64,000 nt of DNA, from NCBI GenBank assembly GCA_947454485.1, contig CANGJJ010000007.1, positions 1-64,000 on the forward strand. The letters run 5' to 3'. Both the position numbers and the translations under genes were made by a program. This DNA comes from Beijerinckiaceae bacterium (GTDB lineage Bacteria; Pseudomonadota; Alphaproteobacteria; Rhizobiales; Beijerinckiaceae). Shown piece by piece: positions 44,716 to 57,206 of this stretch. Each line of letters begins with the position of its first letter. Position 1 is the stretch's first letter. The notes below the pieces were generated by a model, which worked only from the letters and a program-made list of their open reading frames with translations, was not told where the DNA came from and did not search any database.

Positions 44716-45663
44716 ATGAAGAAGCTGCTGGCCGCTACGGCCATTTTGCTCGCCGCAACCATGCCGCAGGCCATCGCGCAACAGCTGCGCGAAATGTCTT
44801 ACGCCTATGCCACGCCCACCTCTTACTATTGGGATGTGTTTGTCGCGCAGGAGAAGGGCTTCTTCAAAGACGAGGGTCTGAAGGTCAATCTCATCATGAC
44901 CGACAATGTCGCCCAACAGGCGCAGATGCTCGTCACGGGTGCTGTTGAAATCATCGGTGCCAATTGCGAAGTCGCCATCTCGGCCATCGAGAAAGGCGCG
45001 CCCATGACCATTGTGGGAGCAGAGACCGCCAAACAGGGCTTCGTCTTCATGGTGCGCCCCGAGATCAAAAGCTTTGCGGATCTGAAGGGCAAATTGCTCG
45101 GCGCGACGCAGCTGCAAGATGCCTCCGCGCGCATGCTCATCGAACTGATGAAGAAGAACGGCCTTGCGCCGGGCTCCTATGATCTGATGGCGCTGGGCGG
45201 TACGCCCAACCGCTTTGCTGCGCTCAATAGCGGCGCTGTGGCTGGCACTTTGCTCAGCCCGCCCCTCAATTACAAAGCAACCTCGCTGGGCATGAAGACC
45301 ATGGGCTATGCGTGGGAGGCCTTCGATGGTCCGCAGGTGGTGTTCACGGTGAACAAGGCTTGGGCGCAGAAGAACGAAGACACACTCGTGCGCTTCTTGC
45401 GCGCGGCCTCGCGTGGCATGGACTTCCTCTATGACAAGCAGAACCGCGAAGCCTCGGCCGAGATTTTGGTGAAGTCAATTGGCGGCACCAAGGAAGATGC
45501 GCTGAACAATTATGACGAGTGGATGGGGGCCAATAAGGTCATGGCCGAGAAGCTCGCCATCACACCCGCCGGCATCAAGGCCTTCCTGGATATCCGCGAT
45601 TCCAAGGCCGATCCCGCCCAGTTCCTCGACCTCAGCTATCTGCAAAAGGCCCTCGCCAAATAG
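44716..45663 (+). CDS. Orphan ABC binding protein, SsuA/NMT1-like
   Basis: A 315-residue precursor with a signal peptide (cleavage near QAIAQ|QLREM) and the NMT1/SsuA features ATPTSYYWDVFVAQEKGFFK and a SFADLKGKLLGATQLQD segment near residue 115-135. Family members bind sulfonates, pyrimidine precursors or aromatic acids. TTTGAGGAACGCC precedes the ATG at 44716. No ATPase or permease gene is adjacent, and the next gene, hemB, is unrelated. Confidence 0.84.
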   Translation: MKKLLAATAILLAATMPQAIAQQLREMSYAYATPTSYYWDVFVAQEKGFFKDEGLKVNLIMTDNVAQQAQMLVTGAVEIIGANCEVAISAIEKGAPMTIVGAETAKQGFVFMVRPEIKSFADLKGKLLGATQLQDASARMLIELMKKNGLAPGSYDLMALGGTPNRFAALNSGAVAGTLLSPPLNYKATSLGMKTMGYAWEAFDGPQVVFTVNKAWAQKNEDTLVRFLRAASRGMDFLYDKQNREASAEILVKSIGGTKEDALNNYDEWMGANKVMAEKLAITPAGIKAFLDIRDSKADPAQFLDLSYLQKALAK

Positions 45664-45707
45664 GTGAGTGCCTTCAAAGCTGCGCCCATGCTAAAGATGG
45701 CATGTGA

Positions 45708-46727
<1,020 letters not shown>

Positions 46728-46729
46728 GG

Positions 46730-47821
46730 TCAGTGGCGCTCAAAGCGCCAATCTGGCTTCACCGCCTTGATCATCATCATCTCACCTAAATTATCGCGCG
46801 TGAGCAGGCCAGCATAATGGCCGTAATGATCGACCGCGCTCAGTGCTTGTGCATCGCTGCTGGAGAGTTGCGTCAAAGCCTGATCCAGCGGCTGGCTCAT
46901 CAAGACCGTGACAACCGGTGCGCGCATGATCGCCGCCACTTTCTCCTCGCGCGGCGTTGCGGGCAAAGCGGCCAGCAGATCCTCGCGCAGCAACAGGCCC
47001 ACAGGCTTGTTATGACCATCGACAACTGCAAAAGCATGTTGGGGTGTTGCGAGCAAAAGATCGACAGCCTCATCCAGCGTCGCATCCATGGAGAGCGGTA
47101 CAGCGCGGCTCTCCATCGCATCACGCACTTGCAGACCAGCTATCGCTGCGCGGAAGCTTGAATCCTGCGCCTCGCCACCAGCCGTCATATAAATAAAGAT
47201 CGCGATAAAGATTAGCATCGGATTGCCAAAGAGCCCCGCAAAACCGAGCAACAAAGCCAGAGCCTGCCCCGTGCGCGCAGCAATGCGGGTTGCTTCCACG
47301 CCGCTCATTTTCATCGCCAACAAAGCATGCAGCACACGCCCGCCATCCATGGGGAAAGCTGGCAGCAGATTGAACAAGGCCAGGAAGATATTGGCCGCGG
47401 CCAAACGCGCCAAGAGACTGACCTGCGGGTCTTCAATATGATGCATCTCACCGCTTGGAAGACCCGCAAAAGCAATCAGCACACTGGCAATGACGACATT
47501 GACGAGCGGTCCAGCGATGGCCACAGCAAGTTCTTGCGACGGCTTTTCGGGCAAACGCTCCAAACTCGCCACACCGCCAATGGGCAACAACACGACATCG
47601 GGCGTGCGAATGCCGTAATGGCGCGCGGTCAGGATATGACCGAATTCATGCAGCAATACGCACAGAAAGATGAGCGCGATAAAAACGACATTTTGCAGCG
47701 CGACCTCTGTGCCGCCACGCTGCAGGGCACTCAGCCCGATCCACGCCAGAAAGATTAAAAAGGTGACATGGATGCGCACAGCTGTTCCAGCGATGCGGCC
47801 CAAAGTGATCGACCAAGTCAT
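46730..47821 (-). CDS. M50 site-2-type membrane zinc protease with CBS domains
   Basis: A 363-residue polytopic metalloprotease. The zinc motif HEFGH is in the second or third helix (VLLHEFGHILTARHYG) and the third ligand is in NLLPAFPMDGGRVLHALLA near residue 165. Two CBS repeats fill residues 235-363 (MESRAVPLSMDATLDEA and MRAPVVTVLMSQPLDQAL). CBS pairs usually bind adenine nucleotides and gate activity. Its substrate, perhaps an anti-sigma factor, is not indicated by neighbours. Confidence 0.91.
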   Translation of the reverse strand: MTWSITLGRIAGTAVRIHVTFLIFLAWIGLSALQRGGTEVALQNVVFIALIFLCVLLHEFGHILTARHYGIRTPDVVLLPIGGVASLERLPEKPSQELAVAIAGPLVNVVIASVLIAFAGLPSGEMHHIEDPQVSLLARLAAANIFLALFNLLPAFPMDGGRVLHALLAMKMSGVEATRIAARTGQALALLLGFAGLFGNPMLIFIAIFIYMTAGGEAQDSSFRAAIAGLQVRDAMESRAVPLSMDATLDEAVDLLLATPQHAFAVVDGHNKPVGLLLREDLLAALPATPREEKVAAIMRAPVVTVLMSQPLDQALTQLSSSDAQALSAVDHYGHYAGLLTRDNLGEMMMIKAVKPDWRFERH

Positions 47822-47830
47822 CAGCGCATC

Positions 47831-48088
47831 CTAATCAGGGCCGCAGCCCGGTTCATCTGACTTCACCATCATCACCGCTGTGCCGCACACAAGTCCCCCA
47901 AAGGTTGCCGCGAAGCTGACGAACAACAGGGCAAAACCTGCGAGCGCAAAATCAGATTGCAGCAGCAGACTGCGCAGGCCGCCAAGGTCAAGCCAGAGCA
48001 CAAGGCCAGCTGCCAACAGGCCCAAAACCATACCCAGCAGCCAATTGACCACGACCAAACGCACAATTGGGTCGGAAATCTGGATCAT
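47831..48088 (-). CDS. Small two-helix membrane protein
   Basis: An 85-residue protein with two strongly hydrophobic segments (about residues 10-34 and 45-72) and a short polar tail KSDEPGCGPD. The pattern resembles small conserved membrane proteins of Alphaproteobacteria of unknown role. It precedes the M50 protease gene by 9 bases on the same strand and may be co-transcribed with it. Confidence 0.65.
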   Translation of the reverse strand: MIQISDPIVRLVVVNWLLGMVLGLLAAGLVLWLDLGGLRSLLLQSDFALAGFALLFVSFAATFGGLVCGTAVMMVKSDEPGCGPD

Positions 48089-48180
48089 AAGTCAGCTTGC
48101 CACATCTCAGGCCCTTGCGGAATTCGTCCAACCAACCAAATGTTTCTTGGACAGAGCCGCAGAGCGGCAAAGGAGCGATC

Positions 48181-48660
48181 ATGTATGAGCCTCGCTATGA
48201 GCCCCCCACGGCGCCCCTATGGCCCCGCACGGATGGGCCTTGGCAAATTCCAGCGGTCGCTCTGGCGGGTGTGCGCAGCCGTCGTATCATGGCCGTGGTC
48301 TTCGACATGGTGATCGTCGCCTTCATCACAGCTGCGATCTGGCTCGCGCTCGGCTTTCTCTCCTTTGGCGCCCTGTGGCTGATCTTGCCCCCGCTGCTGC
48401 CTGTCGTTGGCTTTTTCTACAATGGCCTGACTTTGTCAGGCCCACGCCGCGCGACCATCGGCATGGGCATTATGGATCTTGAAGCGCGATTGATGAATGG
48501 CGCATCTGTTCCCTTTCTCAATGCGGCTGCCCATGGCGTTCTCTTCTGGTTCAGCTGGATCGCGCCTGTCGTCTTTCTTGTGTCACTTTTCTCGGTGAAC
48601 AAACGTTGTCTCCACGACATGTTATCTGGCATCGTCATCCTGCGTCGCCCGCTGGTTTGA
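48181..48660 (+). CDS. RDD-family membrane protein
   Basis: A 159-residue protein with the RDD-type pattern: a polar N-terminus (MYEPRYEPPTAP), then RSRRIMAVVFDMVIVAFITA, a second helix, and the GPRRATIGMGIMDLEARLM loop before the last helix. The family is of unclear role, with transport or stress links in some bacteria. AAGGAG lies 5 bases before the ATG at 48181. The next gene, bpt, follows after 44 bases. Confidence 0.83.
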   Translation: MYEPRYEPPTAPLWPRTDGPWQIPAVALAGVRSRRIMAVVFDMVIVAFITAAIWLALGFLSFGALWLILPPLLPVVGFFYNGLTLSGPRRATIGMGIMDLEARLMNGASVPFLNAAAHGVLFWFSWIAPVVFLVSLFSVNKRCLHDMLSGIVILRRPLV

Positions 48661-48704
48661 TCCAAAGGGCGGTGTTATGATGGAGCGTCAATGGAGACGT
48701 TTGG

Positions 48705-49453
48705 TTGACCAGAGAACCAAGGGACGCACCGCAGTTCTATATGACGGCCCCTTCGCCCTGCCCCTATCTGCCGGGGCGCGAAGAGCGGAAGGTATTTACC
48801 CATCTCATTGGTCGCCGCTCGCCTCTGCTGAATGACACGCTGACGCAATCGGGTTTTCGTCGCTCGCAAACCATTGCCTATCGTCCAGCCTGCGATCAAT
48901 GCCGTGCCTGCGTCTCCGTGCGTGTGCTCGTCAATGACTTCAAACCTTCGCGCAATATGCGCCGCGTCATGGAGGCCAATCGCGACCTCATTGGCGAAAC
49001 CTGCCCGCCACGCCCCTCAACAGATCAATATTCGCTGTTTCGCGCCTATCTCGATGCGCGCCACTCAGATGGTGGCATGACCGATATGAGCGTGCTCGAC
49101 TATTCGATGATGGTGGAAGACACGCATGTCGACACGCGCGTGATTGAATATCGCCGTCGGGGCCCGGATTCTTCCATCAACGGACGCGGTGTTGGACCTT
49201 TGGTCGGGGTTGCCCTGACTGATGTGCTCAGCGATGGCCTGTCGATGGTCTATTCATTTTACGATCCCGAAGAGACCGATCGCTCGATGGGAACCATGAT
49301 GATCCTTGACCATATCGAGCGCGCGCGACAGCTTGGCCTGCCGCATGTTTATCTGGGCTATTGGGTCGAGGGCTCGCGCAAGATGGACTATAAGGCGCGT
49401 TACTTACCGCAAGAACGCCTCGGCATGGATGGTTGGGAAAGGTTCGACGAGGT

Positions 49454-49457
<4 letters not shown>
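48705..49457 (+). CDS. bpt: Aspartate/glutamate leucyltransferase (Bpt)
   Basis: A 250-residue aminoacyl-tRNA-protein transferase of the ATE1-like bacterial type. The N-terminus carries [19 protein letters not shown] and the cysteine cluster [16 protein letters not shown]; the C-terminus has IGDxxxx-like [20 protein letters not shown]. It adds Leu to proteins with N-terminal Asp or Glu, feeding the N-degron pathway. TTG at 48705 is the only in-frame start before RDAPQFY; GGAG lies 8 bases upstream. Confidence 0.9.
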
Positions 49458-50284
<827 letters not shown>

Positions 50285-50424
50285 AGCACTGGCATAGAGG
50301 CAAAAGCGCCGGCTCACAAGCTACAGCAACAACGCAAGCGCGGCTTTGCGGAAAGCGCGCCAAAGCTCCTTCCATTCCGCTGCCTGCACGTTACTCTCGT
50401 TCAACCAGAATCGACGAGGCCAGA

Positions 50425-51309
50425 ATGCAAGCGCTGTTCATCGGGCAGACCTATATCGACGTGACCCTGATCGCGGATGAGATGCCCAAGGATGACGAAA
50501 AGGCTGTCGCCAAAGATTACGCTGTCTCCTTTGGTGGCAATGCGCTCACTGCGGGTTTTGCCTGCGCCAAGCTTGGCTATGTCCCCGATATTCTCACGTC
50601 ACTGGCAGACGACTGGCTGGGCCGCATGTTTCTCGACATGGCCGCGACCTATCACATCAGTATTCACCCACGCAAAGTGAAGCGCTCGTCGCTCTCCTTC
50701 ATCCTGCCCAATAATGGCAAACGCGCCATTTTGCGCGCGCGTGATGATGATTATCTGCACCCTTTCCCCGCTCTCAATCTGGAGGGCTGCCGCGCCCTGC
50801 ATCTTGATGGCCACCAATCAGATGCTGCACTTCACTATGCCAAGGCCTGCCGCGAGACGGGAATCCTCACCTCTCTCGACGGCGGCGGCCTGCGCTCCAA
50901 TACAGATGAGCTGATGGGCTATATCGATATTGCCATCGTCGCTGAGCGTTTGTGCGAACAGATGAATCTCGATGAGCGCGGCATGATGGATTATTTGAAA
51001 TCGCGTGGCTGCAAGATTGGCGGCGTGACGCAAGGCGAGCGCGGCATGCTCTGGTATGACGAGACAGGCGAGGTGCAACGCCTGCCCGCCCTCACTGTGC
51101 CGCATAACAAGATCATCGACACATCAGGCGCGGGCGATGTGTTTCACGGCGCCTATATCGCGGCCTATCTGGCCAATCCAACCGGCAGCTGGCACGACCA
51201 TTTCCATTTCGCCCGGGGCGCATCAGCCTTCAAGATTCAGCATCTGGGCAATGAGGCTGGACTGCCCACACGCGAGGATGTTGCAAAGATGATCGCTCTT
51301 TACGCTTAA
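50425..51309 (+). CDS. PfkB-family sugar kinase
   Basis: A 294-residue ribokinase-like enzyme: N-terminal FGGNALTAGFACAKLGYVPD substrate motif, and C-terminal DTSGAGDVFHGAYIAAYL containing the catalytic Asp and anion hole. It phosphorylates a sugar, nucleoside or sugar acid with ATP; the substrate is not clear. GAGGCCAGA precedes the ATG. Its stop overlaps the stop of a convergent hypothetical gene by four bases. Confidence 0.87.
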   Translation: MQALFIGQTYIDVTLIADEMPKDDEKAVAKDYAVSFGGNALTAGFACAKLGYVPDILTSLADDWLGRMFLDMAATYHISIHPRKVKRSSLSFILPNNGKRAILRARDDDYLHPFPALNLEGCRALHLDGHQSDAALHYAKACRETGILTSLDGGGLRSNTDELMGYIDIAIVAERLCEQMNLDERGMMDYLKSRGCKIGGVTQGERGMLWYDETGEVQRLPALTVPHNKIIDTSGAGDVFHGAYIAAYLANPTGSWHDHFHFARGASAFKIQHLGNEAGLPTREDVAKMIALYA

Positions 51310-51788
51310 AAGAAATAACGTCGCGAACGCGAATGCTGCACCAACTCAGCGCGGCGGCGAAAGGAAGCATCATTAAAGCCAAGCTCTATATCGCGTTGCT
51401 CGCGACGCACCATGAAGAGCAAGAATGCAGGCATCGCCATCAACAGCAACAGCGTGAAGAGGCGTGATACAAGCGCAGTTGGGCTCACCAAAATCGGCAA
51501 AGAATAATGCAGACCATAGCGCGCGCGGATGACCGCTGTTGAGCGCACTTCAAGGTTCATGCCGACAGCGGCTGCATAGATCGTGTCCGAGCCGCGCCCG
51601 TCCATCACGCCAAAAGAACAGAGCTGCGCCACATAGGGCACACCAAAACAGCTGGCGCTGGTGAGCTTGCTGTAATTGGCAACATCCCAACTATTGCTGG
51701 CGCTGAGATCGCGCAGAAGGGGCGGCGCAAAAAAGAACGGAGGGATGAACAAGACGAGTGCGACGAGCGCGTTCGAAAGGCGACGCAT
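51306..51788 (-). CDS. Hypothetical membrane-anchored protein
   Basis: A 160-residue protein with an N-terminal hydrophobic segment (about residues 7-28), a polar middle region with two cysteines (SCFGVPYVAQLCSFG) and a second hydrophobic helix (about 108-130) followed by a basic tail. I do not recognise the family. AGGGA about 9 bases upstream supports the ATG at 51788; one at 51839 would add 17 residues. The gene is preceded by a strikingly AT-rich upstream region. Confidence 0.6.
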   Translation of the reverse strand: MRRLSNALVALVLFIPPFFFAPPLLRDLSASNSWDVANYSKLTSASCFGVPYVAQLCSFGVMDGRGSDTIYAAAVGMNLEVRSTAVIRARYGLHYSLPILVSPTALVSRLFTLLLLMAMPAFLLFMVRREQRDIELGFNDASFRRRAELVQHSRSRRYFF

Positions 51789-52134
51789 GGCGATAAAATC
51801 CCTGATTAAATGATCCCACATGTCTTGCGGCAGCCGCATCAAGCACCCTGAGGGCGCTTACACTGAATGAGCTCAGCGGCCCTCAAAATATGCATGAAAT
51901 GTAACTTGGCAATCCAGATTCTGACCATTTGTTAGTTTGTTTTCAAAAATTTGAATTTGCAAAATAACAAATAAATTACACGCGAGGATCGAGTGTGTAG
52001 ATGAAGCAAAGTGTAAGCCGTTGATGAAATTCAAAACAGCTTTGCACCCAATAGCTTCTCATTCCGTAGCGTTGTGCAAAAAAAATCCACGCCTCTTTCG
52101 AGACGTGGATCGCAGAGCGGCAGAAGGACTGTAA
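51789..52134. other. Non-coding interval with a very AT-rich core
   Basis: A 346-base interval without a supportable gene, between the hypothetical gene at 51306 and the 3' end of maeB. Bases 51931-51980 contain only 9 G or C in 50. The stretch includes the imperfect palindrome CAAAAATTTG and would suit a promoter, an UP element, or a nucleoid-protein site for the minus-strand hypothetical gene. It ends with the maeB terminator. I see no RNA gene in it. Confidence 0.6.
52078..52110 (-). terminator. Rho-independent terminator after maeB
   Basis: On the minus strand ATCCACGtCTC-gaaa-GAGgCGTGGAT forms a long stem with one mismatch, followed by eight T residues, 25 bases after the maeB stop. Confidence 0.9.
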
Positions 52135-54420
52135 TCAGGCTGGATCCCAGTTGTCGCGGGACTGGGCTTCCGCTGCGGCAATGGCGGTCATATTGACCAC
52201 GCCGCGCGCTGTCACAGAGGGTGTGAGGATATGGACGGGCTTGGCCGCCCCCATCAGAATCGGACCAACAGGCAGCGCATCCGTCAGCATCTTGACGAGC
52301 TGGAAGGAGATATTGGCCGCGTCGAGATTAGGCATGACGAGCACATTGGCTTCACCACGCAGGCGTGAGCCGGGCAAAACCACATCGCGAATGGTTTGCG
52401 ACAAAGCCGTGTCAGCCTGCATCTCGCCATCCACTTCCAAAGTCGGCAGACGCTCGCGGATCAGATGCAAAGCCTCGCGCATCTTCTTGGCCGAATTGGT
52501 GTCATGCGAGCCGAAGTCTGAATGCGAGAGCAGCGCAACTTTCGGCTGCATACCGAAGCGGCGCACATGCTGGGCGCAGGCAGCGGTTGTGTCTGCAATC
52601 TCCTGCGCGGTTGGGTCTGCGCGCACATGCGTATCAGCAAAGAAGAAGGCGCCCTTGTTGGAGATGAGCAAGCTCATCGCCGAGAAGCCGCGCACACCCG
52701 GGGCCAGACCAATGATGTCGCCGATCTGGCGCAGGCGTGAGCCAAAGCGCCCTTCAAGACCGCAGAGCATCGCATCTGCATCACCGCGCTGCACAGCAAG
52801 GGCTGCGATGACAGTGGGCGATGTGCGCACAAGAGCGCGCGCTGCATCTGGCGTATAGCCGCGACGGCCCGCGACCTCCATGAAGGTGGAGACATAATCG
52901 CGATAGCGCGCATCTGACTCAGGATTGACCAATTCAAAGTCGCGGCCCGCGCGCACATTGAGGCCGAAGCGCTCGATACGCTTTTCAACCACAGCCGGGC
53001 GGCCAATGAGGATCGGCACAGCCAGCCCCTCCTCCAGCACCACTTGCGCGGCGCGCAGGACGCGCTCGTCTTCACCGTCAGCATAGATCACGCGGCGCTT
53101 GTCGGCTTTGGCCTGCGCAAAGACGGGCTTCATGATGAAGCCGGAGCGGAAGACGAAGCGCGACAGGGTCTCTTCATAAGCGGCAAAGTCGGTGATCGGC
53201 TTTTTGGCCACACCCGACTCCATCGCCGCGCGCGCGACAGCTGGCGCAATGCGCAAAATGAGGCGCGGATCGAAAGGATTGGGGATCAGGGAGCTTGGAC
53301 CAAAGGTCGGCGCCTCGCCGCCATAGGCGCGGGCGGCGACTTCTGAGGAGGCCTCATGGGCGAGCGCTGCAATCGCGCGCACCGCCGCCAGCTTCATATT
53401 CTCATCAATCGTCGTCGCGCCAACATCGAGCGCACCACGGAAGATGTAAGGGAAGCACAGGACATTATTGACCTGATTGGGATAGTCCGAGCGGCCTGTG
53501 CAAATCAGTGCATCGGGGCGCGCGAACAAAGCATCTTCGGGCAAGATTTCAGGACTTGGATTGGCCAGCGCGAGGATGAGCGGGCGCTCACCCATCTGCT
53601 TCACCATCTCAGGCTTCAACACGCCGCCAGCCGAGAGGCCGAGGAAAATATCCGCGCCGCCGATAATATCGGTTAGCGAACGGGCATTGGTCTCTTTTGC
53701 ATAGACCTCTTTCCAAGGATCCATGAGCACGGTGCGGCCCTTATAGACCACGCCTTCAAGATCGCTCACCCAGATATTCTCGCGCTTGGCACCCAGCGAG
53801 ACGAGCAGATTGAGGCAAGCCAGCGAGGCCGCGCCCGCACCTGAGGCGACAATCTTGACCTCGGAGATTTTCTTTTTGCCAAGCTCCAAAGCATTCAGCA
53901 CCGCAGCGCCGACGATGATCGCCGTGCCATGCTGGTCGTCATGAAAGACCGGGATCTTCATGCGCTCGCGCAGGCGCTTTTCAATCTCGAAACATTCAGG
54001 GCCTTTGATGTCTTCCAGATTGATGCCGCCAAAGGTCGGCTCCAAAGCCGCGACCACATCCACAAAGCGCTGAATGTCCTTCTCCTGCACTTCGATGTCG
54101 AACACATCAATGCCAGCGAATTTCTTGAAGAGAACGGCCTTGCCTTCCATCACGGGCTTGGAGGCCAGCGGGCCAATATCGCCCAAGCCCAGAACCGCCG
54201 TGCCATTGGTGATGACAGCGACCAGATTCTGGCGGGCCGTGAGATTGGCGGCCTCTTCAGGATCATCAACAATGGCCTCGCAGGCCGCTGCCACGCCGGG
54301 GGAATAGGCCAAGGCCAGATCGCGCTGGTTGCCCAGCGGCTTGGTGGCCTGAATTTCAAGCTTACCGGGCTTGGGGTGGCGGTGATAGATGAGCGCCCCA
54401 GAGCGCAGGTCATCAGACAT
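52135..54420 (-). CDS. maeB: NADP-dependent malic enzyme with phosphotransacetylase-like domain
   Basis: A 761-residue enzyme. Residues 1-430 are malic enzyme ([49 protein letters not shown]) and residues 430-761 form a PTA-like domain ([20 protein letters not shown] and [16 protein letters not shown]). It decarboxylates malate to pyruvate with NADP; the C-terminal domain usually regulates it by acetyl-CoA rather than acting as a transferase. The ATG at 54420 begins [20 protein letters not shown] as in the family, and an 86-residue upstream extension overlapping the glycosyltransferase is rejected. Confidence 0.94.
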   Translation of the reverse strand: MSDDLRSGALIYHRHPKPGKLEIQATKPLGNQRDLALAYSPGVAAACEAIVDDPEEAANLTARQNLVAVITNGTAVLGLGDIGPLASKPVMEGKAVLFKKFAGIDVFDIEVQEKDIQRFVDVVAALEPTFGGINLEDIKGPECFEIEKRLRERMKIPVFHDDQHGTAIIVGAAVLNALELGKKKISEVKIVASGAGAASLACLNLLVSLGAKRENIWVSDLEGVVYKGRTVLMDPWKEVYAKETNARSLTDIIGGADIFLGLSAGGVLKPEMVKQMGERPLILALANPSPEILPEDALFARPDALICTGRSDYPNQVNNVLCFPYIFRGALDVGATTIDENMKLAAVRAIAALAHEASSEVAARAYGGEAPTFGPSSLIPNPFDPRLILRIAPAVARAAMESGVAKKPITDFAAYEETLSRFVFRSGFIMKPVFAQAKADKRRVIYADGEDERVLRAAQVVLEEGLAVPILIGRPAVVEKRIERFGLNVRAGRDFELVNPESDARYRDYVSTFMEVAGRRGYTPDAARALVRTSPTVIAALAVQRGDADAMLCGLEGRFGSRLRQIGDIIGLAPGVRGFSAMSLLISNKGAFFFADTHVRADPTAQEIADTTAACAQHVRRFGMQPKVALLSHSDFGSHDTNSAKKMREALHLIRERLPTLEVDGEMQADTALSQTIRDVVLPGSRLRGEANVLVMPNLDAANISFQLVKMLTDALPVGPILMGAAKPVHILTPSVTARGVVNMTAIAAAEAQSRDNWDPA

Positions 54421-54518
54421 TTTGGTGGCCACGAAGAACTCCCAGCAAGGCATAGATTGTGCTTTGCCTAGGATTGCCACCCATTGCCCTGAAGGGCAAT
54501 TAAAGAAATTGCGAAAAA

Positions 54519-55259
54519 CTACCAGCCACGCAGCAAGATGAGCCGCAAGAAGCGCATATAGGCGAGCGTGACCGCGGCACAAAAGCCGTAGAGCCCGCCA
54601 AAACAGTGCCGCGCGAGGATGTAATAGCGGAAGAACTGGTAGGGCAGCTCGATGGGCAGGCGCAGGGCCAGCTCCCAATGCGGCTTGCTCTTTTCCTTGG
54701 TCTGCAGCTCGAAATAGCCAAGCTCCTTGCGCACCACATCGCCAAGCCCCCGGAAAGAGCGATGCAGCACCCGCTCTTTCAAAAGCACCGTATCGGGCTG
54801 GTCGGGCACATTGTCATGCACCAGCGAGGAGGAGAAGCGCGCCACGCGCCGATCATAAAGCCGCAGGCAGATGGTGCTGTCAGCAAAGGGCGCAGGCTCT
54901 TGGCGATGCGGATAGACGATAGTGACACGCATCTTGTAGCTGGTGGCATGCAGACGCTGCTCTTGCAGCAAAGCGCGCAGCTCGTCGCGCAGAGGCTCTG
55001 AGAGCCACTCATCAGCGTCGAGATTTAAAATCCAGTCATGCCTGGCCTGATCTTCGGCAAAGCGCTTTTGCGGCCCATAGCCGACCCAGTCATTGTGAAT
55101 GACACGCGCGCCCAGACGCTCAGCCAGAGCCTGCGTGCCATCTGTTGAGCCTGAGTCAATCACCAGCACTTCATCGACCAGACCTTCGACGGAGCGGATC
55201 GCACGTTCGATGCGATCCACTTCATTCTTGGCGATGATCGTGCAGGAGACGGGGATCAT
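54519..55259 (-). CDS. Family 2 glycosyltransferase (WaaE/KdtX-like)
   Basis: A 246-residue glycosyltransferase: VSCTIIAKNEVDRIERAIRS, the DSGSTDGT nucleotide-sugar site, and the DxD-like ILNLDADEWLSEPL near residue 82. The C-terminus LPYQFFRYYILARHCFGG and its membrane-associated helices resemble the lipopolysaccharide core beta-1,4-glucosyltransferase group. It probably decorates the LPS core. It lies 8 bases after aspS on the same strand. Confidence 0.88.
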   Translation of the reverse strand: MIPVSCTIIAKNEVDRIERAIRSVEGLVDEVLVIDSGSTDGTQALAERLGARVIHNDWVGYGPQKRFAEDQARHDWILNLDADEWLSEPLRDELRALLQEQRLHATSYKMRVTIVYPHRQEPAPFADSTICLRLYDRRVARFSSSLVHDNVPDQPDTVLLKERVLHRSFRGLGDVVRKELGYFELQTKEKSKPHWELALRLPIELPYQFFRYYILARHCFGGLYGFCAAVTLAYMRFLRLILLRGW

Positions 55260-55267
55260 TGCGGCGC

Positions 55268-57049
55268 TTATTTCTCCGGCGCATTCACACGCAGATGTAA
55301 TTCGCGCATCTGCTTGGGAGTTGCTTCTGAGGGCGCGCCCATCAAAATGTCTTCAGCGCGCTGGTTCATCGGGAAGAGCGCGACTTCGCGCAGATTCTGT
55401 TCACCTGCGAGCAGCATGATGATGCGGTCCACACCAGCGGCCATGCCGCCATGGGGCGGCGCGCCATATTGGAAGGCGCGATACATGCCGCCAAAGCGCT
55501 CAACGACCGTCTCTTCGCCATAGCCTGCAATCTCGAAAGCCTTCACCATGGCATCGGGCTTGTGGTTGCGAATACCGCCCGAGGCGATCTCAAAACCATT
55601 GCAAGCGATGTCATATTGGAAAGCCTTGATGGTCAGCGGATCCTGATTGAGGAGCGCGTCGAGACCACCTTGGGGCATGGAGAAAGGATTGTGCGAGAAG
55701 TCGACCTTCTTGTCGTCTTCGTTCCACTCATACATCGGGAAGTCGACAATCCAGGCGAGTTCAAAACGGTTCTCGTCGATGAGGCCGAGATCCTGACCTG
55801 CCTTGATGCGCGCATTGCCCGCAAAGCGCGCGAATTTGTCAGGATCACCCGCTGCAAAGAAACAGGCATCGCCCGCCGACAGACCCAGCTGCATGCGAAT
55901 GGCCTCTGCCCGCTCAGGCCCGATATTATTGGCAATGGGGCCTGCCGCCTCGGCCTTACCCTCAGCATCGCGCCAGAAGATATAACCAAGACCCGGCTGG
56001 CCTTCGCTCTGCGCCCAGCTGTTCATACGGTCACAGAATGTGCGCTGACCGCCGGTGGGTGCAGGGATCGCCCAGACTTCATTCTTCGGCGCTTCGAGCA
56101 AGCGCGCAAAGACTTTGAAGTTGGAGCCACGGAAATGCTCCGACACATCCTGCATCACAATCGGATTGCGCAGATCGGGCTTGTCTGAGCCATATTTGCG
56201 CATGGCCTCTGCATAGGGAATCCGCGGCCACTTCTTCGTCACCGGACGGCCATTGCCGAATTCTTCGAAGATGCCCGAAATGACAGGCTCCATCGCGTCG
56301 AAAATATCTTCCTGCGTGACGAAGCTCATTTCAAGATCGAGCTGGTAGAACTCACCGGGCAAACGATCTGCGCGCGGATCTTCATCGCGGAAGCAAGGCG
56401 CGATCTGAAAATAGCGGTCAAAGCCCGCCATCATCAAGAGCTGCTTATATTGCTGCGGTGCTTGGGGCAGCGCATAAAACTTGCCGGGGTGAATGCGCGA
56501 GGGCACAAGGAAGTCGCGCGCGCCTTCGGGCGAAGAGGCCGTCAGGATCGGCGTTGCAAATTCATTGAAGCCCGCGCCCTTCATGCGGCGGCGCATCGCA
56601 TCCACCACATTCACGCGCAGCATGATGTTGTTGTGCAGACGCTCGCGACGCAGATCGAGGAAGCGATATTTCAGGCGCGTCTCTTCGGGATAGTCCTGAT
56701 CACCAAAGACCGGCAGCGGCAGCTCCTTTGCCTCGCCCAAAACTTCGATGTCGGTGACATAAAGCTCAACCTGCCCTGTCGCCATATCGGCATTCTGTGT
56801 GCCCTCGGGACGGGCGCGCAACTTGCCATCGAGCCGCACGACCCATTCAGAGCGCAAGGTCTCAGCCGTTTTGAAAGCCGGCGAGTCCGGGTCCACCACG
56901 CATTGCGTCAGGCCATAGTGGTCGCGCAGATCAATGAACAAAACGCCGCCATGGTCGCGGATGCGGTGGCACCAGCCCGACAGGCGGATCTCCTGCCCAA
57001 TGGCAGCCTCGGACGGCTCGGCGCAGGTATGGGAACGGTAGCGATGCAT
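55268..57049 (-). CDS. aspS: Aspartyl-tRNA synthetase
   Basis: A 593-residue class II synthetase. N-terminal OB domain ([15 protein letters not shown]..., VRLSGW-like [16 protein letters not shown]), class II motif 2 [19 protein letters not shown], the bacterial GAD insertion and motif 3 [12 protein letters not shown]. It charges tRNA-Asp, and like other alphaproteobacterial enzymes may also charge tRNA-Asn. The ATG at 57049 is chosen over a 67-residue extension with no family match. Confidence 0.95.
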   Translation of the reverse strand: MHRYRSHTCAEPSEAAIGQEIRLSGWCHRIRDHGGVLFIDLRDHYGLTQCVVDPDSPAFKTAETLRSEWVVRLDGKLRARPEGTQNADMATGQVELYVTDIEVLGEAKELPLPVFGDQDYPEETRLKYRFLDLRRERLHNNIMLRVNVVDAMRRRMKGAGFNEFATPILTASSPEGARDFLVPSRIHPGKFYALPQAPQQYKQLLMMAGFDRYFQIAPCFRDEDPRADRLPGEFYQLDLEMSFVTQEDIFDAMEPVISGIFEEFGNGRPVTKKWPRIPYAEAMRKYGSDKPDLRNPIVMQDVSEHFRGSNFKVFARLLEAPKNEVWAIPAPTGGQRTFCDRMNSWAQSEGQPGLGYIFWRDAEGKAEAAGPIANNIGPERAEAIRMQLGLSAGDACFFAAGDPDKFARFAGNARIKAGQDLGLIDENRFELAWIVDFPMYEWNEDDKKVDFSHNPFSMPQGGLDALLNQDPLTIKAFQYDIACNGFEIASGGIRNHKPDAMVKAFEIAGYGEETVVERFGGMYRAFQYGAPPHGGMAAGVDRIIMLLAGEQNLREVALFPMNQRAEDILMGAPSEATPKQMRELHLRVNAPEK

Positions 57050-57206
57050 GGGCTCTCTCAGGGGACTCAAAGATGCGCCAAGGCGCGTTGGCCGCTGTGT
57101 AGGGGAAAACGGGGATTGGGGGAAGGGAGGACCATCTATTCGAGGGGCCGGCCGCTCCGTGGAGGGCGCCCGCTCTGCCCAGTGGGGGAAGGATAGCCCC
57201 CTTGGC

